From contig NZ_JAUTWS010000009.1 in the NCBI RefSeq assembly GCF_030657435.1, positions 1 to 64,000 of the forward strand: 64,000 bases of DNA. Direction: 5' to 3'. This DNA comes from Paracraurococcus lichenis. Its GTDB lineage: Bacteria > Pseudomonadota > Alphaproteobacteria > Acetobacterales > Acetobacteraceae. The notes under the pieces were generated by a model. The model was not told the origin of the DNA and did no database searches. It saw only the letters and a program-made list of their open reading frames with translations. The position numbers and the translations under genes are program-made. The stretch's first letter is position 1. Each line of letters begins with the position of its first letter. Of the stretch, positions 46,251-56,272 are shown piece after piece.

Positions 46251-47414
46251 CTAGCCGGCCAGGGCCTGCAGGGCCTGCGCGCGCAGCGTCGGCAGGATCT
46301 CCGCCATGGCGGCGAGCGTGCGGTCGATGTCCTCCGGCGTGGTCTCGCGCGACAGGGAGAGCCGCAGCGCGCCGTGCAGCGCGACCTCCGGCAGGTCCAT
46401 GGCCCGCAGCACATGCGAGGGCTCGGTCGAGCCGGAGGCGCAGGCCGCGCCGGAGGAGGCGGCGATGCCCGCGCGCCCGAGCCTGAGCAGCAGCGCCTCG
46501 CTGTCGATGTGGTCGAAGGCGAGGTTGCTGGTGTTCGGCAGGCGCCGCGCGGTGTCGCCGTTCACCCGGGAACCGCCGAGCCGCAGGATCCCCTGCTCCA
46601 GCCGGTCGCGCAGGGCGGCGACGCGTGTCCGCTCCGCCGGCAGGTGCTGTGCCGCAAGCTCGGCCGCCTTGCCCAGGCCGATGATCGCCGGCACGTTCTC
46701 CGTGCCGCCGCGCCGGCCGCGTTCCTGCCGGCCGCCGCGCAGCAGCGGGCGGAAGGGCACGCCCTTCCTGACATAGAGCGCGCCGATGCCCTTCGGCCCG
46801 TGCAGCTTGTGGCCGGAGAGGGAGAGCATGTCGATCTCCGTCCCCTTCAGCGCCATCGGCAGCCGGCCGGCCGCCTGCACCGCATCGGTGTGGAAGAGCG
46901 CGCCGGCCGCATGCGCCAGCGCCGCCAGTTCCTCCACCGGGAAGATCGTGCCTGTCTCGTTGTTCGCCCACATGGCGGAGGCGACGGCGGTACGCGGGCC
47001 GAGCGCCGCGCGAAAGGCCCCCATGTCGAGCCGGCCGCCGGCATCCACGCCGATCCGGTGGACGCGGATGCCGCGGCTCTGCTGCAGGTGTTCGACGCAT
47101 TGCAGGATCGCGGGGTGCTCGACCGTGGTCGTCACGATCTCGTCGCGGCCGGCCTGCGTCTCCAGCGCCGAGAGCAGCGCGGCATTGTCGGATTCGGTGC
47201 CGCCGGAGGTGAAGACGACCTCGTGGTCATGCGCCGCGCCGAGCAGCGCCTGCACCTGCCGCCGCGCCTGCCGCACCGCCCCGCCGACATCGGCGCCGAG
47301 CGCATGCGTGGAGGAGGGATTGCCGAAGACCTCGCGGAAATAGGGCAGCATTGCCTCGATCACCGCGACGTCGGTGCGGGTCGTCGCATTGTTGTCGAGA
47401 TAAACGAGGCCCAT
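46251..47414 (-). CDS. nifS: Cysteine desulfurase NifS
   Basis: NifS is a PLP enzyme that provides sulfur for nitrogenase Fe-S clusters. The 387-residue protein begins YLDNNATTRTDVAV, has FTSGGTESDNAAL and the PLP lysine in SLSGHKLHGPKG, and the catalytic cysteine in GAACASGSTEPSHVL. The loop matches NifS/IscS group I. nifU is not adjacent. It is preceded by an IscA-like gene and an intergenic repeat. Confidence 0.96.
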   Translation of the reverse strand: MGLVYLDNNATTRTDVAVIEAMLPYFREVFGNPSSTHALGADVGGAVRQARRQVQALLGAAHDHEVVFTSGGTESDNAALLSALETQAGRDEIVTTTVEHPAILQCVEHLQQSRGIRVHRIGVDAGGRLDMGAFRAALGPRTAVASAMWANNETGTIFPVEELAALAHAAGALFHTDAVQAAGRLPMALKGTEIDMLSLSGHKLHGPKGIGALYVRKGVPFRPLLRGGRQERGRRGGTENVPAIIGLGKAAELAAQHLPAERTRVAALRDRLEQGILRLGGSRVNGDTARRLPNTSNLAFDHIDSEALLLRLGRAGIAASSGAACASGSTEPSHVLRAMDLPEVALHGALRLSLSRETTPEDIDRTLAAMAEILPTLRAQALQALAG

Positions 47415-47453
47415 GACCGCTGCCCTCCGCCGCCGCGCCGCCCGTGACGGCCA

Positions 47454-47558
47454 AGCAAACCCCTCGGGGTTTGCGCTGCAACAAAACCCTGAGCCGGCTT
47501 TCGCTTCGACGGATCGGGCCGGACGACGTGTGGCCCAACCCGCGAAAACCTGCTCAGG
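47454..47558 (-). repeat. Dispersed intergenic repeat, copy 2
   Basis: This is the reverse-oriented relative of the element at 22164-22258. Shared parts include the palindrome around CAAACCCCTCGGGGTTTG (47457-47474), TGCAGCGCAAACCCC, GCTCAGGGTTTT and CCTGAGCAG-TTTTCGCGGGT. This copy has about 15 extra bases in the middle. It lies between nifS and the IscA-like gene and slightly overlaps the end of the latter. Confidence 0.75.
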
Positions 47559-47874
47559 AGAAGGACTTGCCGCAGCCGCAGCTTGCCGTCGCGTTCGGGT
47601 TCTCGAAGGTGAAGCCGGACCCTTCGAGGGCGACGACGAAGTCGATGGTCAGGCCCTTGAGCAGCGGGCCGCTGCCCGCCTCGACGAAGACCTTCACGCC
47701 GTCATTCTCGACGACGATGTCGTCGGGCTCGGGCTGCCGCACCAGGCCCATCATGTACTGGTAGCCGGCGCAGCCGCCGGTCTTGACCTTGATGCGGAGG
47801 CCGCTGACGGGTTCGGCGGCGCCTGCGACCGCCGTGCGGACCGCGTCGGCCGCGCTGCTCGTGAGATGGATCAC
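47554..47874 (-). CDS. IscA/HesB-like Fe-S carrier (canonical)
   Basis: This 106-residue A-type carrier starts at GTG 47874 (IHLTSSAADAVR). All three cysteine ligands are present, in KTGGCAGYQYMMG and ATASCGCGKSFS. This is the usual IscA found next to nifS or nifU in nif clusters. A strong minus-strand sigma-54 promoter lies 43 bases upstream, so it likely heads an iscA-nifS-unknown operon. The frame upstream to 48096 runs through that promoter and is not coding. Confidence 0.9.
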   Translation of the reverse strand: MIHLTSSAADAVRTAVAGAAEPVSGLRIKVKTGGCAGYQYMMGLVRQPEPDDIVVENDGVKVFVEAGSGPLLKGLTIDFVVALEGSGFTFENPNATASCGCGKSFS

Positions 47875-47916
47875 CGCACACCCCTGGGCGTTGGGAAAGA
47901 GATCGGCGGTGCCTGC

Positions 47917-48143
47917 AGCAATGCCCATGCCATGGCGCAAAGGTCTGATCCGGCAGCATCTTTCCGGCGCGGACGACAATGCGCGACGGATCGCGTCGCG
48001 TTTCCGACAGGCGCTGTCCCGCGCGTCGCGCCGACGCGGCGCGCGGCGGTCACCGATCGGCGCGACGGCGTTGGAAAGCCCTGTGCCGCAAGGCATCGCG
48101 CCGGAGGCGGCCGAAGGGCCGCCAGCCGGGCACGGCGCTTGCT
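47917..48143. promoter_or_regulatory. Divergent sigma-54 promoters (iscA-nifS and 48302 gene)
   Basis: On the minus strand TGGCATGGGCATTGCT (47932 down to 47917) is a near-consensus -24/-12 element for the iscA-nifS operon. On the plus strand GGGCACGGCGCTTGCT (48128-48143) fits with one mismatch and serves the gene at 48302. Between them, CGT-N10-ACA (47994-48009) is a NifA site with one base changed. The rest of the 427-base gap holds no gene. Confidence 0.7.
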
Positions 48144-48301
48144 ACCCCGCCTTGTGCGGTCGGGTACGGCGCGCGGCTTCCGGGCGCCGTACACCTTCCC
48201 GCAAGGTTGCTGTCCTAGAAAGGCGGGACGGCCTGGATCGTGCGTGTGCCGTGCCGCGCGGTCGCCGGAAGGCGGCGGCCGGGGCCGGCATGGAGGGTGT
48301 C

Positions 48302-48640
48302 ATGCAGGGCGAGGTCACGAGCATCGCGGATGAGCGGCTGATCCGGGGCGTGCCCGACCATCCGGTGCCGCTGGCGAAGGACGACCGCGACTATATCGAG
48401 GCCTGCCTCCATGCGGTGGAACACAGCTTCGGCGTCGTCGCCTTCGGCGGGACGTCGCTGGACGCGGTGCCGGCCCGGACCCTGATGCGGCGGATGATGC
48501 AGTGGTGGCGCGGCCTCGACCCGGTCTCGCCGGCGCAGCAGGTGGCGCATCACGACCTGCCGGGCGCGATCATGCTGCTCGAATATGCCTGCGTCGGGGC
48601 CTGGAACGCGGCGGAGGACCGGGCGGACGCGGTCCTGTGA
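48302..48640 (+). CDS. Nif-linked hypothetical protein, 112 aa
   Basis: I do not recognise this protein. ATG at 48302 has GGAGG six bases upstream, better placed than the one at 48290. It is soluble and helical (DYIEACLHAVEHSFGVVAFGG, TLMRRMMQWWRGLDP, PGAIMLLEYACVGAWNAAED). It lies about 160 bases after a plus-strand sigma-54 promoter and overlaps the following TPR-like gene by four bases (GTGA), so the two should be made together under nif control. Confidence 0.65.
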   Translation: MQGEVTSIADERLIRGVPDHPVPLAKDDRDYIEACLHAVEHSFGVVAFGGTSLDAVPARTLMRRMMQWWRGLDPVSPAQQVAHHDLPGAIMLLEYACVGAWNAAEDRADAVL

Positions 48641-49146
48641 CGGCATCCCCGCCCCGGATGGCCGACCTGCTGGCGGAAGGCGACCTGATCAATTTCGGCC
48701 CGCTGCCGGAGGCGGTGAACGGCCTCCTGCAGCGCGGCGTCGCGGCCTATTACGACGATCGCCCGGCGGCGGATGCGCTGTTCCGCGAGGCGCTGCGCCT
48801 CGCGCCCGGGGCGCTGCCGACCTATCTCTGCCTCTACAAGATCCACACCTACCAGCGGAACCTCGATGCCGCGCTGGCGGCGGCCCATGCCGGCCTGGCC
48901 GAGGCCGCGCGCCAGTCCGGGCTGCCGCCAGACTGGCGGGACTGGACGCCGGCGCAGGTGACGGTCCCGGCCGAGGGCGCGCTGCGCTTCGCGCTCTATA
49001 CGCTGAAGGCCACGGCCTTCATCCACCTGCGGCGGGAGGAACCGGCCGAGGCGCGCGCACTGCTCGACCGCCTGGCCCTGCTGGACCCGACGGACCAGGT
49101 GGGCGGCTCGGTGATCGAGGCACTCGCCAGGGGGCTGGGCAGGTAG
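48637..49146 (+). CDS. Nif-linked TPR-like helical repeat protein 2
   Basis: This is a 169-residue protein from the overlapping GTG 48637 (an ATG at 48658 is also possible). It has TPR-like helices: LLQRGVAAYYDDRPAADALF, FREALRLAPGALPTYLCLYK, IHTYQRNLDAALAAAHAGLAE, and an end FALYTLKATAFIHLRREEPA...LALLDPTDQVGG shared with the paralogue at 26317-26856. It is the last gene of the nif cluster and converges on folC. Confidence 0.72.
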   Translation: MTASPPRMADLLAEGDLINFGPLPEAVNGLLQRGVAAYYDDRPAADALFREALRLAPGALPTYLCLYKIHTYQRNLDAALAAAHAGLAEAARQSGLPPDWRDWTPAQVTVPAEGALRFALYTLKATAFIHLRREEPAEARALLDRLALLDPTDQVGGSVIEALARGLGR

Positions 49147-49171
49147 CGCCGGGTCCGGCGCGATTCGCTGC

Positions 49172-50449
49172 TCAGGCGCCGTCGGCCTTCAGCACCTCCC
49201 CGGCCAGGTAGAGGCTGCCGCAGACCAGCACCCGCGCCGGCGGGCCTTCGCGCGGGATCGCCGCCAACGCCCCGGCCACCGTCGGGCCGGGCCGGGCCAG
49301 GCCGCCGCTCGCCTCGACGATGCGCTCGACCGGCGTCGCCAGGTGCTGGCCCGGCTCCGCCACCGCCCAGAGCGTCGCGGCATGCGGGACCAGCGGGCGG
49401 AGGAACTCCGTGACCGCCTTGCCGCCCTTCATGCCGACGACGATGTGCAGCGGCCGGTCGCGCCAGCGCGCCAGTTGCTCCGCCAGCGCCGCGCCGCCGC
49501 CGGCATTGTGGCCGCCATCCAGCCAGAGTTCCCAACCCGCCGGCAGCATCGCCGCCAGCCTCCCGCGCAGCCGCTGCAGCCGCGCCGGCCATTCCGCCGC
49601 GGCGAGGCCGGCGGCGATCGCGGCCTCGGTCAGCCAGGGCGGGTTCCAGGCGCGCAGCGCGGCAATGGCGATGCCGGCATTGTCCGCCTGGTGCGCCCCG
49701 AGCAGGCCGGGCGGCGGCAGGTCGAGCGTGCCGCGCGCATCGGCATAGAGCATCCCGCCCGGCCGCTCCGCCACCTGCCAGTCCCGCCCGCGCGCCCGCA
49801 GCGGCGCGCCGACCGCCGCCGCGCAATCGGCGATGACGCCGAGCGCGCGCGGGTCCTGCGCCCCGGTCGCGCAGGCGATGCCCGGCTTCAGGATGCCGGC
49901 CTTCTCGAAGGCGATCTTCTCCAGGCTGTCGCCGAGGAACTCCATGTGGTCCATGGAGATCGAGGTGATCGCCGTCGCCACGGGCCGCTCGACGACGTTG
50001 GTCGCATCGAACCGCCCGCCGAGGCCGACCTCCAGGATCAGCACGTCCGCCGGCACGCGGCTGAAGAGCAGCAGGGCGACGGCGGTGATCACCTCGAAGA
50101 CCGTGATCGGCGCGCCGGCATTCACCGCCTCCACCTCCTCGAGCGCCGCGGCCAGCGCCTCCTCGGAGACCAGAGTGCCGGCGAGGCGGATGCGCTCGTG
50201 GAAGCGGACGAGGTGCGGGGAGGTGTAGACATGCGCCCGCTGCCCCGCGGCCTCGGCAATCGCGCGGAGGAAGGCGCAGGTGCTGCCCTTGCCGTTGGTC
50301 CCGGCGACATGGATCACCGGCGGCAGCCTGCGCTCGGGGTGGCCGAGCAGCGCCAGCAGCCGCTGCAGGCGCCCGAGGCTGAGGTCGATCAGCTTCGGGT
50401 GCAGCGCGTGCAGCCGGTCGATGATGGCCTCGCTGCGGGTCGTGCTCAC
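49172..50449 (-). CDS. folC: Folylpolyglutamate synthase / dihydrofolate synthase
   Basis: FolC adds glutamate to dihydropteroate and folates. The 425-residue protein has the ATP-binding VIHVAGTNGKGSTCAFLRAI, TSPHLVRFHERIR, LEVGLGGRFDATNVV and a C-terminal WLDGGHNAGGG motif. It overlaps accD by four bases, which is the usual accD-folC coupling. Confidence 0.95.
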   Translation of the reverse strand: MSTTRSEAIIDRLHALHPKLIDLSLGRLQRLLALLGHPERRLPPVIHVAGTNGKGSTCAFLRAIAEAAGQRAHVYTSPHLVRFHERIRLAGTLVSEEALAAALEEVEAVNAGAPITVFEVITAVALLLFSRVPADVLILEVGLGGRFDATNVVERPVATAITSISMDHMEFLGDSLEKIAFEKAGILKPGIACATGAQDPRALGVIADCAAAVGAPLRARGRDWQVAERPGGMLYADARGTLDLPPPGLLGAHQADNAGIAIAALRAWNPPWLTEAAIAAGLAAAEWPARLQRLRGRLAAMLPAGWELWLDGGHNAGGGAALAEQLARWRDRPLHIVVGMKGGKAVTEFLRPLVPHAATLWAVAEPGQHLATPVERIVEASGGLARPGPTVAGALAAIPREGPPARVLVCGSLYLAGEVLKADGA

Positions 50450-51378
50450 GCGGCGGGACCGGCGCCTTCCGGCTCGGCGGGGGCGGGCAGGGCGGGGCGG
50501 CTCATCGGCTCGGCGAGGGCGGGCATGCGCTCCGGCAGCCGCAGCAGGCCGATGAGGCGGGCGAGGGTCGCCCGCATCTCGCCGCGCTTCACCACCATGT
50601 CGAGGATGCCGTGCTCCAGCAGGTACTCGGCGCGCTGGAAGCCCTCCGGCAGCTTCTCCCGCACGGTCTGCTCGATGACGCGGGCGCCGGCGAAGCCGAT
50701 CATGGCGCCGGGCTCGGCGATCTGGATGTCGCCCAGCATGGCGAAGCTCGCGGTGACGCCGCCGGTGGTCGGGTCCGAGAGGACCACGATGAAGGGCAGG
50801 CCGGCTTCCTTGACCATGCGCGTGGCGATGACGGTGCGCGGCATCTGCATCAGGCTGATGGCGCCTTCCTGCATGCGCGCGCCGCCCGAGGCGGTGAAGA
50901 CGATCAGCGGCGCGTCCTGCAGCACGGCGAGGCGGGCGGCGGTGACCAGCGCCTCCCCCACCCCGGCGCCCATGGAGCCGCCCATGAAGCTGAACTCGAA
51001 GGCGGCGGCGACGACGCGGTTGCCCTCGATGGCGCCGTGGGCGACGACCACCGCATCCTCCTGGCCCGCTTTCGCCTGGGCCTCGCGCAGGCGGTCGCCG
51101 TAGCGGCGCTGGTCGCGGAAGCGGAGGGGGTCGGCAGGGGCCTTGGGCAGCTCGATCCGCTGCCAGCCCTCATCCAGCGTGTAGTCGAAGCGCTGCCTCG
51201 CGCCGATCCGCATGTGGTGGCCGCATTGCGGGCAGATGTGCAGGTTCCGCTCGAGGTCGCGGTGGAAGATCATCTGCTCGCAGGCGGGGCATTTGCGCCA
51301 GAGGTTGTCCGGCACCTCGCGCGGCGCGCCGAACAGCGTCTTGATCTTCGGCAGCGCCCACTCGCTGATCCAGTTCAT
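50446..51378 (-). CDS. accD: Acetyl-CoA carboxylase carboxyltransferase beta subunit
   Basis: AccD is the beta subunit of the carboxyltransferase for fatty acid synthesis. The 310-residue protein (ATG at 51378) has the N-terminal zinc ribbon with CPAC (KCPACEQMIF) and CPQC (HICPQCGHHM) and the crotonase core with FTASGGARMQEGAISLMQ and GGVTASFAMLGD. The end is a proline/alanine-rich tail. It overlaps the ParD-like gene by four bases. Confidence 0.96.
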   Translation of the reverse strand: MNWISEWALPKIKTLFGAPREVPDNLWRKCPACEQMIFHRDLERNLHICPQCGHHMRIGARQRFDYTLDEGWQRIELPKAPADPLRFRDQRRYGDRLREAQAKAGQEDAVVVAHGAIEGNRVVAAAFEFSFMGGSMGAGVGEALVTAARLAVLQDAPLIVFTASGGARMQEGAISLMQMPRTVIATRMVKEAGLPFIVVLSDPTTGGVTASFAMLGDIQIAEPGAMIGFAGARVIEQTVREKLPEGFQRAEYLLEHGILDMVVKRGEMRATLARLIGLLRLPERMPALAEPMSRPALPAPAEPEGAGPAA

Positions 51379-51614
51379 CGGGTCCTCATGGCATCCATGT
51401 CCGCCATCACCTCCTCCAGCTCCAGCCAGCCTTCCTCCTCGCCGCGGCGGTAGGCCTCGTCGAGGCTCGCCCGGAAGGCCGCCAGGTCCGCCTGCTGCCG
51501 CTCCATATTGGCCAGCGCTGCGGCCACCACCTCGGCGACGGAGCCGTAGCGGCCCTCGGCCAGGCGGGCCCCGGCGAAGCGGAGCTGCTCCGGGGTCAGG
51601 TCGATGCTCGGCAT
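51375..51614 (-). CDS. ParD-like antitoxin without visible toxin
   Basis: This 79-residue protein has a ribbon-helix-helix start (SIDLTPEQLRFAGARLAEGRYGSVAEVVAAALANMERQ), as in ParD/CopG antitoxins, and an acidic helical tail. No ParE toxin is next to it. Its stop overlaps the accD start, so it is tied to essential genes (accD, folC). It may be an orphan antitoxin or a small DNA-binding regulator of this operon. Confidence 0.75.
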   Translation of the reverse strand: MPSIDLTPEQLRFAGARLAEGRYGSVAEVVAAALANMERQQADLAAFRASLDEAYRRGEEEGWLELEEVMADMDAMRTR

Positions 51615-51671
51615 GGGGCGGGCCCTTTGACCGGGGTACCGGAACGAAGATGGGCGCCGCCCCGGCCCGGG

Positions 51672-52486
51672 TCAACGCGCCCGGATCGCCTCCGCCAGCC
51701 CGCGCACCTGGTCGAGCACCTGCCGCACGGTCTCCGGCCTGGCGCGGCCTTGCTCGTCCAGGCTGGCGGCCAGCGTGTCGACCAGCGCGGTACCGACCAC
51801 GGCGCCGTCGGCGAGCTTCGCCGCCTCGGCCGCCTGCTGCGGGGTGCGGATGCCGAAGCCGATGCAGACCGGCAGGTCGGTGTGCCTCCGGATGCGGGGG
51901 ACCGCCGCCTCGAGGCTGGCGCTGCTCGCGCTCTTCGTCCCGGTGATGCCGGCGATCGAGACGTAGTAGACGAAGCCCGAGGTCGCGCCGAGCACGCGCG
52001 GCAGCCGCGCCTCGTCGGTGGTGGGTGCGACCAGCCGGATCAGGTCGAGGCCCTGCGCCCGGGCCGAGGGCTCGACCTCGTCGGCCTCCTCCGGCGGGAC
52101 GTCGACGATGATCAGCCCATCGACGCCCGAGCAGGAGGCATCGGTGCAGAAGCGCTCGATGCCATAGGCGAGGATGGGGTTGTAGTAGCCCATCAGCACG
52201 ATCGGGGTCGCGGCCTCCTCGCGGCGGAAGTCGCGCACCATGGCGAGCACGCGCGACAGCGTCGCGCCGGCCTTCAGCGCCCGGATCGCCGCGCGCTGGA
52301 TGGAGGGGCCGTCGGCCATCGGATCGGTGAAGGGCACGCCGATCTCGATGACATCGGCGCCCGCGCCGGGCAGGCCGCGCAGGATGGCCAGCGAGGTCGC
52401 CGGGTCCGGGTCATAGGCCTGCAGGTAGGTGACGAGCGCGCCGCGGCCCTCGGCCTTCAGCGCGGCGAAGCGCTCCGCGATCCGGC

Positions 52487-52490
<4 letters not shown>
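51672..52490 (-). CDS. trpA: Tryptophan synthase alpha chain
   Basis: This subunit cleaves indole-3-glycerol phosphate. The 272-residue TIM-barrel protein begins at GTG 52490 ([16 protein letters not shown]), overlapping the trpB stop. It has the catalytic residues in [16 protein letters not shown] (Glu) and [10 protein letters not shown] (Asp) and the phosphate site [12 protein letters not shown]. The open frame further upstream, to 52547, lies inside trpB. Confidence 0.95.
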
Positions 52491-53761
<1,271 letters not shown>

Positions 53762-53818
53762 AGCGCGCCGGGGCGGCCAGGGGTAGGCGCCGATCGGCCG
53801 GCAGCAGAAGGGAGTCCC

Positions 53819-55012
53819 ATGCAGTTCGACGTCGCCGTGGCGGGGGCCGGTCCGGCCGGGCTCGCCTTCGCCCTCTCGCTCGCGGGCAGCGGCCTCTCGG
53901 TCGGCCTCATCGAGCGGCAGCGGCGCGAGGCCCTGGCGGAGCCGGCCCATGACGGGCGGGAGATCGCCCTGACCCATCTCTCCCGCCGGTTGCTGCAGCG
54001 TTTCGGCGCCTGGGACCGCATCCCGGCGGCCGAGATCGCCCCGCTGCGGGAGGCGCGGGTGATGGACGGCCCCGCCCCGCGCCGGGCGCTGCGCTTCGAC
54101 ACCACGGGGCGGCGGGCGGAGGCGCTGGGCTGGCTGGTGCCCAACCACCTGATCCGCCGCGCGCTCTTCGAGGCCGCGGCAGAGCGGCCGGAGATCACCC
54201 TGCTGGCCGGCCAGGCGGTCAGCGGTGCCGAGACCGGGTCGGCGGGCGCGACGCTCCGCCTGGCCGAGGGCACCGCGGTCGCGGCCCGGCTGGCGGTCGC
54301 CGCCGATACCCGCTTCTCCGAGCTCCGCCGCCGCATGGGCATCCCGGCGGCCATGCGCGACTTCGGCCGGGCCATGCTGGTCTGCCGCATGGCGCATGAC
54401 CTGCCGCACGGGGCGGTCGCCACGGAGTGGTTCGGCCATGGCCAGACCATCGCCATGCTGCCGCTGAACGGCGATCTCTCCTCCGCCGTGCTCACCCTGC
54501 CGGAGCGCGAGACGGCCCGGCTGATGGCGCTGGAGGAGGCCGATTTCGCCGCCGAGGTGACGCGCCGCTATGGCGGGCGGCTCGGCGCCATGCGGCTGGC
54601 CGGCACCCGCCACGTCTATCCGCTGGTCGCGACCTGGGCGGCGCGCTTCACCGGTCCCCGCTTCGCCCTGGTGGGCGATGCCGCGGTCGGGATGCATCCG
54701 GTGACGGCGCATGGCTTCAACCTCGGCCTGCGCGGCGCCGCGGCGCTGGCCTCCGGGATCCGCGCTGCGGCGGCGCGCGGCGGCGACATCGGGGCGCCGG
54801 CGCTGCTGGCCCGCTACCAGGCGGAGCACCGCCGCGCCGCCTGGCCGCTCTATGCCGGGACCAATGCCGTGGTCGGGCTCTTCACCGACGACCGCCTGCC
54901 GGCGCGGCTCGCCCGCGGCGCGGTGCTCGGCCTCGGCGCGCGGCTGCCGCTGGTGCAGGACCTGATCGTGGAGCAGTTGATGGACCGCGGCGGCAGGCTG
55001 GCCCGCGCCTGA
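53819..55012 (+). CDS. UbiH/Coq6-family FAD monooxygenase
   Basis: This is a 397-residue flavin hydroxylase of the ubiquinone-synthesis type. It begins [23 protein letters not shown] (FAD dinucleotide fold), has the DG motif and the second FAD motif [26 protein letters not shown] (D-A-A-x-x-x-H-P in GDAAVGMHP). It could be UbiM or UbiH/UbiF; the sequence alone does not decide. It is divergent from trpB. Confidence 0.88.
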   Translation: MQFDVAVAGAGPAGLAFALSLAGSGLSVGLIERQRREALAEPAHDGREIALTHLSRRLLQRFGAWDRIPAAEIAPLREARVMDGPAPRRALRFDTTGRRAEALGWLVPNHLIRRALFEAAAERPEITLLAGQAVSGAETGSAGATLRLAEGTAVAARLAVAADTRFSELRRRMGIPAAMRDFGRAMLVCRMAHDLPHGAVATEWFGHGQTIAMLPLNGDLSSAVLTLPERETARLMALEEADFAAEVTRRYGGRLGAMRLAGTRHVYPLVATWAARFTGPRFALVGDAAVGMHPVTAHGFNLGLRGAAALASGIRAAAARGGDIGAPALLARYQAEHRRAAWPLYAGTNAVVGLFTDDRLPARLARGAVLGLGARLPLVQDLIVEQLMDRGGRLARA

Positions 55013-55025
55013 GCCTTCGCCGCCC

Positions 55026-55445
55026 CTACGGCGCCGGCGCCTGGTCCAGCAGGGCGAAGAGCCGCGCCGCCGGCGGCCAGGCAGCGACCACCTCCGCCCG
55101 GAACACCCAGAGCGCCGCGACCATGCCGGCGACGGCGAGGATCGAGCCGATCCAGGCCGCCGCCAGGGCGGCGCCCGCGCGGGGCGGCGGCGACTCGGTG
55201 CGCGGCAGCGGCGGCTCGATCGGCTGCGGCGGGCGGGGGCGGGTGGCGACCGGCGGCGGCAGGTCCGTGCGCTGTGCCGGGGGCGGGGCGGGCGGCGCCG
55301 GGGCGGGTTCCGGCGCGGCGGCGGGCGTGGCCGGGCCGACATGCCATGCGTGCCGGCAGGCCTTGCAGCGCAAGGTCCGCCCGGTCCCGATCAGCCGGTC
55401 CGGCACCTCGTAGGTGGCCTCGCAGGCCGGGCAGGAAATCCGCAT
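55026..55445 (-). CDS. Zinc-ribbon membrane protein (MJ0042 type)
   Basis: This 139-residue protein starts with an MJ0042-type zinc ribbon ([29 protein letters not shown]). A long Pro/Ala-rich linker follows, then one membrane helix ([22 protein letters not shown]). This is common in alphaproteobacteria next to ftsEX. It is convergent with the UbiH-like gene and divergent from ftsE. Confidence 0.85.
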   Translation of the reverse strand: MRISCPACEATYEVPDRLIGTGRTLRCKACRHAWHVGPATPAAAPEPAPAPPAPPPAQRTDLPPPVATRPRPPQPIEPPLPRTESPPPRAGAALAAAWIGSILAVAGMVAALWVFRAEVVAAWPPAARLFALLDQAPAP

Positions 55446-55534
55446 CGCAGCCGCAATGTGCGGGGCCGGCGCGCCGGCCGCAAGGCACCTCGTGCCCCTT
55501 GGCGCTGCCTCCCGGCCCCGGCATTGTCCGCGCC

Positions 55535-56197
55535 ATGGTGCGTTTCTCCGGGGTCGGGCTGCGCTATGCCGGGACGGGGCCGGAGGTGCTGCACGACCTG
55601 ACCTTCACGCTGGAGCCCGGCTCCTTCCACTGGCTGCTGGGCCCTTCGGGCGCGGGCAAGTCCTCCCTGCTGCGGCTGATGCAGATCGCCGTGCGGCCGA
55701 GCCGGGGGGAGGTGGAGGTGCTGGGCGTCGCCCTCTCCCGCGCCCGGCGGGCGGCGTTGCCGGCGCTCCGGCGGCGGATCGGCGTGGTCTACCAGGATTT
55801 CCGCCTGCTGCCGCACCTGCCGGTCTTCGACAACCTGGCCCTGCCGCTGCGGGTGGCCGGCCGGGCGGAGGCGCAGATCCGCGCCGACGTGACGGAGATG
55901 CTGCGCTGGGTCGGGCTGGTGGCGAAGGCCGATGCCATGCCCGCCGCGCTCTCGGGCGGGGAGCAGCAGCGCGTGGCGATCGCCCGGGCCGTGGTGATGC
56001 GTCCCGCCCTGCTGGTCGCCGACGAGCCGACCGGCAACCTCGACGTCCCCCAGGCCCGCCGGGTGCTGTCCCTGCTGCAGGAGATGCATCGCCTCGGCAC
56101 GACCGTGGTGGTGGCGACGCATGCCGAGTCGCTGCTCGGCGACTATCCCGCCCCCTCCCTGCGCCTGGCCGAAGGACGCCTCGTTGCCCATGGCTGA
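55535..56197 (+). CDS. ftsE: Cell division ATP-binding protein FtsE
   Basis: FtsE is the ABC ATPase of the FtsEX complex that controls septal wall hydrolases. The 220-residue protein has Walker [19 protein letters not shown], the signature [14 protein letters not shown] and Walker [13 protein letters not shown]. The ATG at 55535 is used; the frame upstream belongs to shadow sequence. ftsX follows after a short REP-like spacer. Confidence 0.95.
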   Translation: MVRFSGVGLRYAGTGPEVLHDLTFTLEPGSFHWLLGPSGAGKSSLLRLMQIAVRPSRGEVEVLGVALSRARRAALPALRRRIGVVYQDFRLLPHLPVFDNLALPLRVAGRAEAQIRADVTEMLRWVGLVAKADAMPAALSGGEQQRVAIARAVVMRPALLVADEPTGNLDVPQARRVLSLLQEMHRLGTTVVVATHAESLLGDYPAPSLRLAEGRLVAHG

Positions 56198-56213
56198 ACT
56201 CAGGGCGGGGTCC

Positions 56214-56261
56214 GGGGCCAAGCCTTGGCCCCGGCGGGGGTCGAGGGGGCAGCGCCCCCTC
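56214..56261. repeat. REP-like double hairpin between ftsE and ftsX
   Basis: Two small stems, each with 8 bp and a three-base loop, lie in tandem: GGGGCCAAGCCTTGGCCCC (56214-56232) and GAGGGGGCAGCGCCCCCTC (56243-56261). A hairpin of the same build occurs at 62099-62123. Confidence 0.6.
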
Positions 56262-56272
56262 GTCTCGCGCCC

